Source: Helianthus annuus (lineage: Eukaryota; Streptophyta; Magnoliopsida; Asterales; Asteraceae). From it: DNA of 64,000 nt. Positions 11,145-22,302 of the stretch are shown here, in pieces. The translations under genes and the position numbers were made by a program. Below the pieces are notes generated by a model. It was not told where the DNA came from, searched no databases, and saw nothing but the letters and a program-made list of their open reading frames with translations. The stretch spans positions 23,016,383-23,080,382 of the forward strand of contig NC_035436.2 of assembly GCF_002127325.2 (NCBI RefSeq), read 5' to 3'. Position 1 is the first letter of the stretch; every line of letters starts with the position of its first letter.

Positions 11145-11866
11145 TGTAGGTCCGGCTAGGGGAGGATCTAGTCGCCTAATCCTTGTGTACAAACCAACCC
11201 GGTTGTGTGGAATCCAACCGGGAAAGCAAACCGAGATAAAAACACGAAACAGAAAGAGTCAACGTTTAAATGCAAGTGTATTGAATATCAACTGAGTTTC
11301 GGTACAATATGATCTAACAAGAAATATAATAGAAACTCTTTGATACACACACTATGCTTTCTCTCTAGTTTTCACTCAGTTCTGTCTCCCACTTGTCTCT
11401 GTTTCTGTCTACTGTCTGTGTTATATATGTGAATGTTCGGCGAAGCTTGCAAGTGACGAAGCTGAGGCGACGAACCTTCAAGAGTGATGACGAACCTTCT
11501 GCTGCCGACGAAGGAATGAGTGGGGAAGGTTAAAGTTCCCCACACATTATCTTTGACGAACCTTGAAAGGCTCCTCATGTATGTTCATGAGGAAGGTTAA
11601 CCTTCCTCACTTTGAATCTTCATCAAAGTTCGTCATAAATGTAAAGTCTTCTCATGAGATCATCATGATGTCATCATGACATCATCATGGTGATGTCATG
11701 ATGATGTGTCGGCGGGAACGGTTTGCGGCTCTCCGTGCTTCGCGTGTCGAACTATGGGGCGCACGACGGAGGAATGTCGTGACGTCGGGCTTGAGCCGAA
11801 CCTAACCGAGTTGAACCGAACCGAATCGAACCGAGTCGAGTCACGTCCACATAAAGTGTACCAACA
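11145..11866 (-). repeat. 3' LTR of the deletion-derived copia element
   Basis: This 722-bp LTR (TGTAGG...CCAACA on the plus strand) contains runs of TGACGAA/AACCTTC and a cluster of CATCATGATG units (about 11655-11707). Visible differences from 17669-18387 are substitutions and one- or two-base indels. Confidence 0.85.
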
Positions 11867-13560
11867 AACTCCCCCTTGGACGCTACTCGTGATGGTTCAT
11901 CTTCCATGTCTTTCATGTCGGAGGATCTTCAAGGTCTTCACGTGTTGTAAGTAGAAAGTGTATTAAAAAACTCCCGCTTTTATCTAGGAAGTGTATCAAT
12001 AAACTCCCCCTTTGATTATGCTCGTGAATCATTTGATTTTCAAAACTTGAGATCCTTGTGGAGTTGATGATTGGTCAGCGGCAACTCGATCATCTTTATC
12101 ATTTAAGTGCTTTCACGTCATGTCTTCATTCTGAAGCTTATCATCGAACATGTTCTCTTCTCCTTCAGCATCTGCACATGCAAGAAAGCTAAACGTGTAA
12201 TGAGAACAAACGATTGGAATATAGTTAACATTTAAACAAATGACACACGTGACCATGTTTTCAACTACCGTCCGACAATTTGAAAGTTTAACAAATTGTT
12301 CAATTTTAGTCTTTAACTTTCAAAAATTTGTAAATTTCGACCGATTATGAAGATTTAGTCGATTTGGTTTTCGTTCAGGTTTCAGGTAACGAAGACTCGA
12401 GATCCAACATCGTACAATCGAAAATAAGATAGAAGAAAAATCTTTTTGGCTTTTATAAAGTTTATATTAAAACACACCTAAAATCTTTTTGGTATTTTGA
12501 ATATTTGAAATGTAAAGACTGATAGCAGTAAATAAATATATACAAAGATGAAGAAACTGGAAGCATTAAATAAATATTTACAGACATTCTTTTTGCTAGT
12601 TTCGAGGGTAAGAACGGTCACGCCAAAACGCTCTTTTTGTTCAATTAGTTAATATTTAGATAAGCATCCTATAACGATTATCGGTATTGTTGTCCACATA
12701 AGCTCAACTTATCAGATGTAATCATGGCGAGGGGATATGTTAAGGTATGATTTATACTTACCGACCGGTGTTCATCCACACACGACACATTCCCGTATCA
12801 AGGTATGCACGAGGGTTCATCTTAAAGGTGAGTATACCGATTATCATCTGTTTGACCGTATATGAAAATGTGAGAAACTCACTTATTTTGATTGAAAACA
12901 AGCCCTATGTGATAGAATCACTTATTGATGAGGAACTTGATTTTGATGCATGAAGGGCACAAGAGCAAGTCCGTGAACAGGTCAGTACTTTCGTACAGCA
13001 AAGAGACGAACTTGACTCCCGGATAAATGTGACATATTATCACTTATTTTGATGGACATGTGATTGTTTATCACTTATTGAGGTCGAATGCAACATTTAC
13101 ACGTATGTATAGTATCATGGAAGATCTAGACTTCGTCTCCGTTTGTTTCGGTAAAAGAAACAACCATGATACCCAGATGATAAACAGCATAAAGACCACA
13201 TATCTCAGAACCTCGGCAATCTCTCAAACGAAATTTCTGTACAAAGACCATATGCCAATGTGCGGTTCCCACCTGGTCTTCAGTCGATTTAAGTTTATAT
13301 CACCCTGCACACTTTAAAATGATTGTGAGCCTACCGATACACCTTATATAGAGCTGCTTAACATATTTTTCATTTAAGGGTTAAAGAGGTTTAGACAGAG
13401 TGCTGATTTACTATCATTTTCTCTTTTGCTCGCCAGGAAACTCATTTTTGTTTTTCTATTGTTTTGGTGTTTTGAAATTTTTTGATGTTTTTGGATTTTC
13501 AAATTTTGGATTTACTCCCCCTAAAATCAATAAACTAAGATAAATTTAAAAGACACAAAG
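11867..13560 (-). other. Non-coding 3' region of the 11145-18387 element
   Basis: No coding frame is convincing. The stretch matches 57687-59400 of the next copia element nearly throughout, including several CTCCCCCTT tracts and the motif TACTCCCCCTAAAATC at about 13513. The family therefore carries about 1.7 kb of untranslated sequence between pol and its 3' LTR. This is the position where some copia lineages have an env-like frame, but none is visible here. Confidence 0.6.
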
Positions 13561-13564
13561 GTAT

Positions 13565-13960
13565 TTACAAAAACGATTTCCCGATGTCGGATTAACTCAT
13601 GTTTTACCTCAATGTCGTTTACCAAACTTAGTTTTCATCGGAATTGATTTATCAAATTTTTGGTAGAATCAGTTGGCATGTCGGTAAGCGGTGCGGACCA
13701 TGACAAAGTTGACGAGTTTCATAGTGAAACAGTCACGTGTGAGGTGATATTTGAGTTCAACGTGTCAGGTCAAAGAGTGCTGTACGAGATGATAATAATT
13801 CATAAAGCAGCTTAAACATCAACAAGTATAGGAGAGATTTGAAATTTAAAACCGTATCCTGCAACTGCTTCGTGCATTGTAAGGAATCTGAGTGCTCTCC
13901 CAAACTGGATATCCACCCAGTGTAGACTTCAAAGTCAATTTATCAGCTACTTCAATTAAT
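13565..13960 (-). pseudogene. Degenerate RNase H tail of copia pol
   Basis: This region aligns by eye with 59430-59700 of the related element, which encodes the end of RNase H. Here it is full of substitutions and stops. It marks the right-hand border of a deletion that removed the rest of RNase H, RT and integrase. Confidence 0.55.
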
Positions 13961-14275
13961 CGAGAAATCTCTTCACAACAACAAGATCATAGACCTCTGG
14001 GTCCGGCTGGTCTTCCACATTGCACCAGCGAAGGTCTTTGTCTTTCTCTTTGAGAAGTAGTGTGCGGTTGTTCAATCCACGCCAAGGCATCCGCACACCA
14101 GGTTGGTTTGTTCAACAAACACATATTCTTGAATCACACCGTAGAGAAAAGTACACTACACGTTCATCTTGTGGACTTTGAACTTGTTGTGAAAGATAAA
14201 TCCATGAATCTTCAAAAAGCTTCAGACTTGCTGCAGGTGCATACTTTTCATTTGAAATCTATCATGTTGACCCGA

Positions 14276-16906
14276 TCAAAAACCATAACAACTAAATTTT
14301 GGCACATATTTCATCTTGTCGAATTTTTCAACTTCATTCAACCACATTCTTTCATCAGACATTTTTTTCTTCTTTTCTCCTCTCTCTATCGTAGGCAACA
14401 ATATTCTCCTAGATGTAACAATATTTCGGAGCCTTATGTCGCCGATCTTGTACATGGATGCTCCACTATCAACAATCCTAAGACTATCAATAGTTCCTCC
14501 TGGAACATCCTGCACACTCATTCAGAGATTAGTTGGAGATGGAGACCCAAGCCTTCACAGACTTGGGTCGTCCGTCATCATCGAGAATTGTAACATCCAT
14601 TTCCCGACGATTCGGAATTGATGTAGCTCCCCTTGAAACGGTTTCCGATTTTGGTTTCCAAATCTGTTTTTGTTTTTCATGTTTAACATTTGATTTAACA
14701 GATTTCGTTTGGACAACCTCCGATTTTAAAACCTTTTCAACATTTTTCCGTTGTTTCTTTATTTGTTTCACTTCTTGTTGTGTAACAAGACGAGGGTCCT
14801 GTCTTGGTGAAACAGATCTTTTATGGTAACTCTTACCACGGGGGCATCAACCTTTTCCTTTCCTTTTGTGAGATATGGACATTTTCTGACAATGTGCCCG
14901 TACTCACAACATTCAAAGCATGATCTCCGCTTAACAAACCTCGGAGTATCATAACTGTAAGAACTTGACGATGAACTTGGTGATCTTGAGGTACTTGGTC
15001 CTACATCACAACCGTTTGTGTGTTGTGTGTAATTGTTTTGACTGTTTCTTTTCAAAATTTTACTTTGTTTAACAAAATCCACGTTGTATTTGTTTTCGAA
15101 AGTTTCAATTTTATCCGTTCCCGTTGATTTCACAAAGTTCACCCTTTTGTTCTTCTTTTGGGTCTGTTTCTTTTGAACTTGAGTCGGTAATTTACCCTTT
15201 GGTTTGGTGTGATTTTGCTGAGCTTTCTCAGTTGGTAATCTTTGATTGCCATGTTGTTTTCGAACTTCAGCCTTTGGAATTGGCAGACATTGTGTTACCA
15301 CAACGTGTGAAGCTGACTTTCCCAAAAACCTACTTGTCGAATCTTCAAAAACTTTACTGATTAAAGATTGATTTACATTCTTAATCGGAAAATCTTTGTC
15401 AGAATAGATTGTATTATCACCAACAAGAGTGTACAGCAAATTCACACTCTCAGACTCTTGTGAGGAAGTGGATGTGGACTCGACCAGAACAGTCTTATCA
15501 GGTTTTGCGGGAGGATCACATAGAATGTGATTCTCGAGAGGTATGTCATCTTCTTTGATACCCACATCAGACTAGGCTGAGTTAGTATCATCGGATTCAT
15601 CATCAGAAGAATCAGCATCCTCAACAATAACCGGAGGATCCTGATTCTGTTCAGCAGAAGACACACATGTATCTGCTGACGCATCCGAATCTGATGATAC
15701 TTCCTTCTTGTATCCAAGTCTGGTCGCAAATTCCTCAATGTCTAAAGGAACAGATGGTTCAAAATAAGTTCTATCCTCTTCATCAGGCATGGCATCATAA
15801 TTGTGTCTCACAGGTGGTGGACATTTCTTATATCCAATGCATGTGACATCCCTTTTCTCTTTCTGAACATCAATGATGTGATCCAACACATAGCTAGAGC
15901 TTAAATAGCTGTCTAACTTGAGCCGGATCGCCTCACTTTCAGTTTTAACACAAGCCATTTCTTTTTGCATTATCTCAAAGCGATTGATATAGCAATTTAT
16001 GTCCGTTTGTTTTCTTGAAACCAATTTTGTTAGCTCAATTTTATCCTTTTTTAATTTTTCAATAACCGATTTGAACTCCTTTTCATGGTTTTCATAAAAC
16101 ATGTTGGCTTCTGTGCACTTAGAAAGATCCACGATCAACTTTTGGTTGTGGATAAATGTCACATCATACTTGTTTTGCAAAGCCTCATGTTTGCTTTGCA
16201 AATCACACCACTTATCGTCCAGAGAAACATGTTTGTTTTGCAAGTCAAACAAGTTAGCTTTTAAAGCATCATGTTTGCTTTGCAACTCAGACATATTAGC
16301 ATCTAAATCGGAACATTTAACACTTAAGCTAGCACAATTATCACAATTAACAACAGTAGGTTCATCGACACATACCTGACTGGAATCACTCTCAGATGTT
16401 GACCTTTCTGCATCACAATCAACAACCTCCCTTGATGATTCACGTTCAGATCCATCCTCGCTTGAACTTGAACTTGAAGTTGTAACATCTTCAACTAAAG
16501 TTGAAACGTCTTCAACTGAACTACTGTCTTGTTCAGAACTGTCATCGTTTCGCGATGATTCACCATTGCTGGCATCTTTGACAATTTTACCATAAAACGC
16601 CGTTTTTATTTTACTACAGTTCCTTGGATCAAGAGATGATGGTGCTACAGTAGAACGATGGCGCTGTGAAGCAACTGGTGGTAATGGATTTCCATTGTTC
16701 TGCCGATTAGTAACCCATGCCCATTGTTCTGCCATAATTCGAGGTGGTGTGGGAGATTCGGCCCATGATGGCGACAAACGCGTGTTTGTATACTTAATTT
16801 CCATATTAGATGCGGGTGCGGGAGATTCGGCCCATGACGGAGATAAACCCGTACTTCTATATTTGCTCTCTGCATTTGACGGAGTACCACACCAATTCGG
16901 ATTCAT
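14276..16906 (-). pseudogene. copia gag plus start of protease, broken
   Basis: The frame opens at 16906 and runs to a TAG at 15572. It continues in the same frame to about 14768, then shifts frame (14771-14529) and ends with a protease start containing IVDSGAS (14521-14276). N-terminal residues hold two copies of LSPSWAESP about 26 residues apart. The middle is Ser/Asp/Glu-rich. A heptad-like segment of about 60 residues with repeated LQSKH/LQNKH suggests a coiled coil. Near the end is a zinc knuckle CFECCEYGHIVRKC (14886-14927). The related gag at 62890-63858 shares the DFPIKNVNQSLISKVFE segment. It would form the particle shell. The stop and frameshift make it defective. Confidence 0.75.
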
Positions 16907-17668
16907 TTTAAATGTCTATTGATGAAAACAAGGTGACGAAGGTTGTTAAGTTCGTCGTGTACACAACTGATGAATGTTATAAGGTCCGTCGATGGTCAAG
17001 TGTGACGAAGGAAGACAGGTTCTTCTGAGATACTTTTGACGAAGGTTATAAGGTTCGTCGTGTTATGTCTTCTTTTGACAAAGGTTGTATTGACGAAGTT
17101 TGGTGAGATACTTAGTGTGTGGGGAAGGTTGGAATGTATGGGGAAGGTTTTCTGCATGTGACGAAGGTGTAATGTTTGGTGAGATATTTCAAACAAACGT
17201 TATCTTCTTCTCCTGACACATTACACCAATTTTCAACTTTAAGCCATGCTTTTGTTCTTTTCAAAGTTCCTTTTTCATACCATCCCATCATCATCATGCT
17301 TTTGTACACAATAGTCAACTGAAAGTATTTTAATCATAAACACTTCAATATTTCATCAAAACAAAGATCAAACACAATAATATATGAAGAACACTTTGAA
17401 TATGATGAAGTTTCCGGTAAACTTATGAGTTTTCCGGTGAACCGAAAAATTTCCGAATCACGATTTTGCTTGAAACTTCACTAAAAACCTTAACATATCA
17501 TACTTAAAAGAGTTTTAAACAAGGTTTTGTATGGACTAACAACAAAAACACCAGAAATTTCGAAGTTATAAGCTGATTTTTCAGAAAATATGAACTTCAA
17601 GGAACCCGAAAAACACCCGAAAACAACTCGGTTTTAACAAGGAGAAGAGCCAAGGCTCTGATACCAGT
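16907..17668 (-). other. 5' leader of the 11145-18387 element
   Basis: About 760 bp lie between the primer site and the first gag codon. They contain repeated ACGAAGGTT/TTCGTC motifs at 16920-17165. There is no other gene. Confidence 0.6.
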
Positions 17669-18387
17669 TGTAGGTCCGGCTAGGGGAGGATCTAGTCGCC
17701 TAATCCTTGTGTACAAACCAACCTGGTTGTGCGGAATCCAACCGGGAAAGCAAACCAAGATAAAACACCAAACATAAAGATTCAACGTTTAAATGCAAGT
17801 GTATTGAATATCAACTGAGTTTCGGTACAATATGATCTAACAAGAAATATAATAGAAACACTTTGATACACACACTATGCTTTCTCTCTAGTTTTCACTC
17901 AGTTTTGTCTCCCACTTGTCTTTGTTTCTGTCTACTGTCTGTGTTATATATGTGAATGTTCGGCGAAGCTTGCAGGTGACGAAGCTTAGGCGATGAACCT
18001 TCAATAGTGATGCGAACCTTCTGCTGCCGACGAAGGAATGAGTGGGGAAGGTTAAAGTTCCCCACACATTATCTTTGACGAACCTTGAAAGGTTCCCCAT
18101 GTATGTTCATGAGGAAGGTTAACCTTCCTCACTTTGAATCTTCATCAAAGTTCGTCATAAATGTAAAGTCTTCTCATGAGATCATCATGATGTCATCATG
18201 ACATCATCATGGTGATGTCATGATGATGTGTCGGCGGGAACGGTTTGCGGCTCTCCGTGCTTCGCGTGTCGAACTCTGGGCGCACGACGGAAGAATGTCG
18301 TGACGTCGGGCTTGAGCCGAACCTAACCTAGTCGAACCGAACCGAATCGAACCGAGTCGAGTCGCATCCACATAAAGTGTACCAACA
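17669..18387 (-). repeat. 5' LTR of the deletion-derived copia element
   Basis: This 719-bp partner of 11145-11866 lies next to the primer site complement GGCTCTGATACCA and is followed by the ATAAA duplication. Confidence 0.85.
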
Positions 18388-18392
18388 ATAAA

Positions 18393-19049
18393 CATACTTC
18401 TTTAGGCTTCACTTTAATTGAAAATTGACCTGTAGTTTCACTTATTACTACAGGTTAAGCTACATAAATACTAAGGTGTACCAAATAAACATGATTGGAT
18501 ACTTATTCATTTTGGATACTTGAAGTGGATGGTAAATTTTACAAGCAGGGTTGTCATTCCTTGTCATCAACATAAGGAATAAATTCGTTTCAACTGGTTT
18601 TGTTAAAAAGATTGCGCGAGTAGCCCAAGGTATGATTTCCCACCACCAAATTGTTGTATAATCTAGTTCAATGTGTTTAGTTAATTTCCATTTTCTTATA
18701 CATGTTTTTTTTAATCAAGAACAATGAATTTGTTAATTTAAAAAATTTTAGATTTTTTTGAATCAATACTAATCCTTGTTTATATGGTTGATGATGGCAG
18801 GGTAGGGTAGATATCATGACAAACTTTGGAGCTAAGTTCTAAGACAGTGAAATTCTCACCAAAACGACACTCATCGTGTAATCATTTGGAATTTGGAATG
18901 TTACTTATTAAACAATGTTTTGCTTACATTTGAATTATGTTTTGGCTCGAACTTATTGTTGAAGTTATAGTAGTATGATTTCCACGTTTACAATTTTATC
19001 GAACTTTTATTTTATATTTAATGTTGTAAATAATGTGATTTTTGAGCAA
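18393..19049. other. Host-type sequence, possible last exon
   Basis: A segment at about 18570-18631 is open and ends CCCAAG|GTATGA, a donor-like site. A second segment begins after TGGCAG near 18801 and reads GRVDIMTNFGAKF before a stop at about 18841. Together they look like the end of a spliced gene, but the junction phase does not fit simply and I do not recognise the protein. Confidence 0.2.
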
Positions 19050-19433
19050 AGTTATGTGCCACTAAAAATTGTATATATATTTAACTAGAAATAATTGAAA
19101 TCATTGAAACTAGTATGGATATGTAATTATAATTACCTTTTAAAGGCACAAAAGTCTTTTACATTGTGGCAAAAGAAAGTGCCACTAAAAACCCAAAAAC
19201 TTTGTGAGTCAGATCAAAAAAGTTCCACTAAAAATATTAAAAAACTACCACTAAAACCCCCAAAAACTTTGTGCCCCATATTGAAAAAGTGCCACTAAAA
19301 GGATTTAGCGTCAGCGCTTCTAGTGGCACTTTTTTTGTGTGCCGCTCATTCTTATAGAGGCCTTTAGTGGCTCTGTTTAGTTTTTTGGTGGCACTTTTGT
19401 ATGTCACTAAATGGTATTTTTTTTTTTGTAGTG
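19050..19433. mobile_element. Terminal fragment of a CACTA-type element
   Basis: The right end reads TTTTTGTAGTG, the complement of the CACTACAAAAA terminus typical of CACTA elements. Inside it, at least seven variants of GTGCCACTAAAA occur in both orientations, as expected for subterminal transposase-binding repeats. The next three bases are ATT. In the inverted copy of this locus (50271 leftward), the same host sequence is uninterrupted at GACC-ATT-GTACC, an apparent empty site. The left terminus is not found, so the element is truncated. Confidence 0.6.
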
Positions 19434-19760
19434 ATTGTACCTTATGCAAGCCTACAAAACAATTATCTTAGAAAACGGGATGTTGGACTTTCCAAGGGCA
19501 ACCCATTTTATCAAAATTGACCACTCTATTGGTTGATTATAACTTTTGTGTCACAAGTTATCCAATTTAATGTGGAAAATTAAGTATAATAGTAATTTAT
19601 CTTAATTCGGTTTAACAGTTTCTTTAATATAAAATAACAATTATTCTCATATTTCTTGTGTTTTGATTTCTTATGAGAAACAACAAAATATATTTCTATT
19701 TTTCACAATTTAAATTTTTAAGCCAAATAACTAGGGGCGTTCAAAAATACTTATATTGTA
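19434..19760 (+). repeat. Outer part of the left inverted-repeat arm
   Basis: This stretch is the reverse complement, with few differences, of 49945-50271. Together with 37225-40686 versus 46280-49703, it shows that the inverted duplication was once longer and that the left arm was later split by the gypsy element at 20093. Confidence 0.75.
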
Positions 19761-20032
19761 TCCATAAATCCAATCCCAAACTTTTGAAAATTTAATTTTT
19801 ATTTTATATCGGATGTCCGAAAATGTTCGAAAATTTATATTCGGATATCCGAAATAATATCTGATTCTGAATAATAAAAAATAAGAATTAAATAAAAAAT
19901 TGGATATTCAGATTTCTGATTCACTATTCGACCGGAGATCAGAAATTTTGGATATGGACGTGGATAGTGAAATCTGGTATCCAAAAATTTTGGATATCTG
20001 AATTTTCGGATATCCGGTTTTGAACACCCCTA
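19732..20032. mobile_element. hAT-type MITE
   Basis: A 301-bp element has terminal inverted repeats TAGGGGCGTTCAAAA and TTTTGAACACCCCTA. It is flanked by the 8-bp duplication CAAATAAC (19724-19731 and 20033-20040), diagnostic for hAT elements. The interior is AT-rich with several GGATATCCG motifs and no coding frame. In the right arm only the first 25 or so bases of the same element remain (about 49945-49975). Confidence 0.8.
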
Positions 20033-20087
20033 CAAATAACAATTACTTATAGCTATCTATTATACCTACAAGTAATTTGGTAGGAGC

Positions 20088-20092
20088 ATGAT
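20088..20092 (+). repeat. Target site duplication ATGAT (left)
   Basis: ATGAT lies directly before the outer gypsy LTR and recurs at 36819-36823 directly after its right LTR. Confidence 0.85.
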
Positions 20093-20383
20093 TGATGTGT
20101 GTAAAATGCAACATATAAATTACATCAAATGAGGCATAAAACTAACCCTTTTTAAGTACTAATGTTGGAAAAAGTGTGCTTTTGTCTTCCTTTTGTATTT
20201 TCAGGGTTAAAAGAGCTTAAATGAACAAAAGAAGCAAAAATGCAGCCAAATCCAACATAAATACAAAGAAAAGGAAGAAACGTGGCATGCCCGACTCCTA
20301 GACAGCATCTCCCAAAGCAAAAACAAGAAGAAAGCTGAGCATGGGGCTGTGCCCAGCTGAGCATGGGGTTGTGCCCAGCTGAA

Positions 20384-20676
20384 CACGGGGCAGTGTCCAG
20401 CGGACACGGGGTGTGTCCAGCTCAACACGGGGGCGTGTCCAGCGGACACGGGGCCGTGCTCAGCGAGCACGGGGCAGTGTCCAGGATGGTCAGCCCTGGC
20501 ACAAAAGACAAAGTGGTAGAAGCTTCTATTGCCCACCACGGGGCCGTGCCCAGCGGACACGGGGGCGTGGTCAGAGTGCTGCAGGTGCATTTATTGTAAT
20601 TCTGAATTACAATTAATGAAGAGAGAGAGTGTCAGACGGGCACGGGGGCGTGTCCAGCGGACACGGGGCCGTGCCC
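20384..20676. repeat. CACGGGG/GGGCGTG repeat cluster in the LTR, upstream of the TATA box
   Basis: Nine CACGGGG cores followed by GCCGTG, GGCGTG, GCAGTG or GTGTG lie in under 300 bp, many joined by TCCAGCGGACACGGGG. The same cluster recurs at 25737-26029 in the right LTR. Cores such as CACGGGGCCGTG are close to palindromic. The position just upstream of TATAAATA suggests a promoter or structural role, which is inference. Confidence 0.7.
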
Positions 20677-20692
20677 AGGCTTCTGTTCAGCC

Positions 20693-20700
20693 TATAAATA
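20693..20700 (+). promoter_or_regulatory. LTR TATA box
   Basis: TATAAATA lies 600 bp into the LTR just after the CACGGGG cluster. The right LTR has the same box at 26046-26053. It probably sets the element's transcription start. Confidence 0.55.
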
Positions 20701-21904
20701 GGAGTGCTTGGCTTCATTTCAACTCATCCCTTGGCACACCACCTCTCTCACACTTCATCCACCACCCATCACCACCATAACACCATCATCCACCACCATC
20801 ATCCATTGTCCATCGTAGAGTGTGTGAGTCGTCTCGGGATCCAAGATTGATCGTAAGAGTTCTTGACAATCAAGGCCATGTTTGCCTAAGTCTCTTACAT
20901 CACTTGGTGAAGACAAGTGTTTAGTATAATACTTTTTATTTTTAATCTTTTGCACTTTTTATTTGGTTTTGTATTAATGACTTTAATAACTAGTTACTTA
21001 TGTTGAAGGTGATCTTTCCTTATCGTTTGTCCGTGGTGTCTTGGCATTATTTTACTGTCTATATAAAATAAAAGATTTTCACCATTCATATCTCCACGGT
21101 CTATATGGAGGTATGTTGGCTACCTGGTCGGGGGTTAAGGGAACGGTTTGGTAAGGGTCTTGCCCTTGTTCAGCGTTTAGAGGTCCTGCTTGGGACCTGG
21201 GTCAAATTTAGTAGGATCTCCTTCAATGCCCATAGGTATTGGATGGCGGGGATCCAAACTCTTTGACCCCCTCATAAGCTAACTACTATTAATACTATAA
21301 CCCGGCTATTTAGGACTGTATCCCTGCTGACTCAGACTACTTAGCCGAGGGTAACGTCACCGCCAAAAGCGGGGCCTACCATAATTTGCATTAATAACTT
21401 AATTCATTATCTTTCAATAATCCGACCCTTTAGGATTGTATCCTTGCTGACTCAAACTACTGGGTTGAGGGTAACGTCGCCTTCAAAAGAGGGGCCTACT
21501 ACAATAACTAAGATAATCTCTTAAACAAGTGCAAAAGTGCGAAAATAATCAAAGGTTATACTAATACACGTGTCGGATCCAAGTGATTCATCTTGTCTAT
21601 CTGTTTTTATTTTATTTTCTTTTTCAGCATTTAGTTAGTTTTTATTTTTCTTAGTTTAAAACAATTTTCTAACTTTTTGATTTGATTAGACGTTGAGGAT
21701 AAACCGGTATTAAAAGCTCTTGTGTCCTTGGACGACCTCGGTATCTTACCAACACTATACTACGTCCACGATGGGTGCACTTGCCCATATGTGTGTTTAG
21801 TGTTAGTGAATATCGTGTTTTATAAATTTAAAACTTGGATAAAAGTGTAAAAAGGGCTTAATTATATATTAAAAACATATACACACTGACACGCATCAAG
21901 TTTT

Positions 21905-21922
21905 TGGCGCCGTTGCCGGGGA
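21905..21922 (+). other. Primer binding site, tRNA-Asp type
   Basis: TGGCGCCGTTGCCGGGGA lies a few bases after the left LTR and matches the primer site well known in plant gypsy elements. Confidence 0.8.
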
Positions 21923-22029
21923 ACACAAGGATTTTAAGAAAGCTTAAAATCGACGGCCTAATCAGTTTTTCAAAACCTTTTCAAGACGCGCGCATTTTTT
22001 TCTGCATTTTAGTTTAGTTTTGCATTTAC

Positions 22030-22240
22030 AGTAGCTTGAACACGGGGCCGTGCTCGCTGAACACGCCCCCGTGCTGCATATTTTTAGAGTAGATACCCAG
22101 ATACAGAGTCTGACCACGGGGCCGTGTTCACTCAACACGCCCCCGTGCTCAACGTGACCAGTTAATTTAATTAAAACGCCCAGATACAGTCCCTGAACAC
22201 GGGGCCGTGTTCACCCAACACGGGGCCGTGTCCAGCTTCT
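22030..22240. repeat. Paired CACGGGGCCGTG / CACGCCCCCGTG repeats upstream of the ORF
   Basis: Three pairs spaced about 80 bp apart (about 22038, 22113 and 22196) each have CACGGGGCCGTG followed after 8-10 bases by CACGCCCCCGTG or CACGGGGCCGTG. Three similar pairs follow the ORF at 23843-24025. Confidence 0.7.
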
Positions 22241-22302
22241 GTTTCCGTCTTATTTTTGTTTTCTGGTCCCGAGACTCAGTTGTGGTCTGTTGAGTGATTC
22301 TT

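Larger units (their letters stand above)
11145..18387 (-). mobile_element. Deletion-derived copia retrotransposon (gag kept, pol mostly lost)
   Basis: LTRs at 11145-11866 and 17669-18387 begin TGTAGGTCC and end ACCAACA. ATAAA is duplicated at 11140-11144 and 18388-18392. The primer site TGGTATCAGAGCC is on the minus strand beside the right LTR (complement at about 17655-17667). The polypurine tract appears as ACTCCCCCTT beside the left LTR. Inside are a gag region, the first residues of a protease and a degenerate RNase H tail. Integrase and RT are missing. The element is clearly related to the copia at 57044-64000, with similar 3' regions, gag and LTR start, so it looks like an internally deleted relative. 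Confidence 0.88.
20093..21898 (+). repeat. Left LTR of the outer gypsy element
   Basis: This 1806-bp LTR carries nine CACGGGG-centred repeats (20384-20670), a strong TATA box TATAAATA at 20693-20700, a CAC/CAT-rich stretch (20755-20815) and two related units of about 85 bp with GAGGGTAACGTC and GGGGCCTAC (about 21305-21380 and 21428-21495). Both strands stay open through the CACGGGG region because of its composition. I do not treat those frames as genes. Confidence 0.9.

Noticed and set aside
20207..20616. Overlapping open frames on both strands with GHGPVSAGHGPV-like repeats (also at 25560-25969)
   Set aside because: They arise because the GC-rich CACGGGG repeats contain few stops in any frame. 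They lie in the LTR around the promoter.
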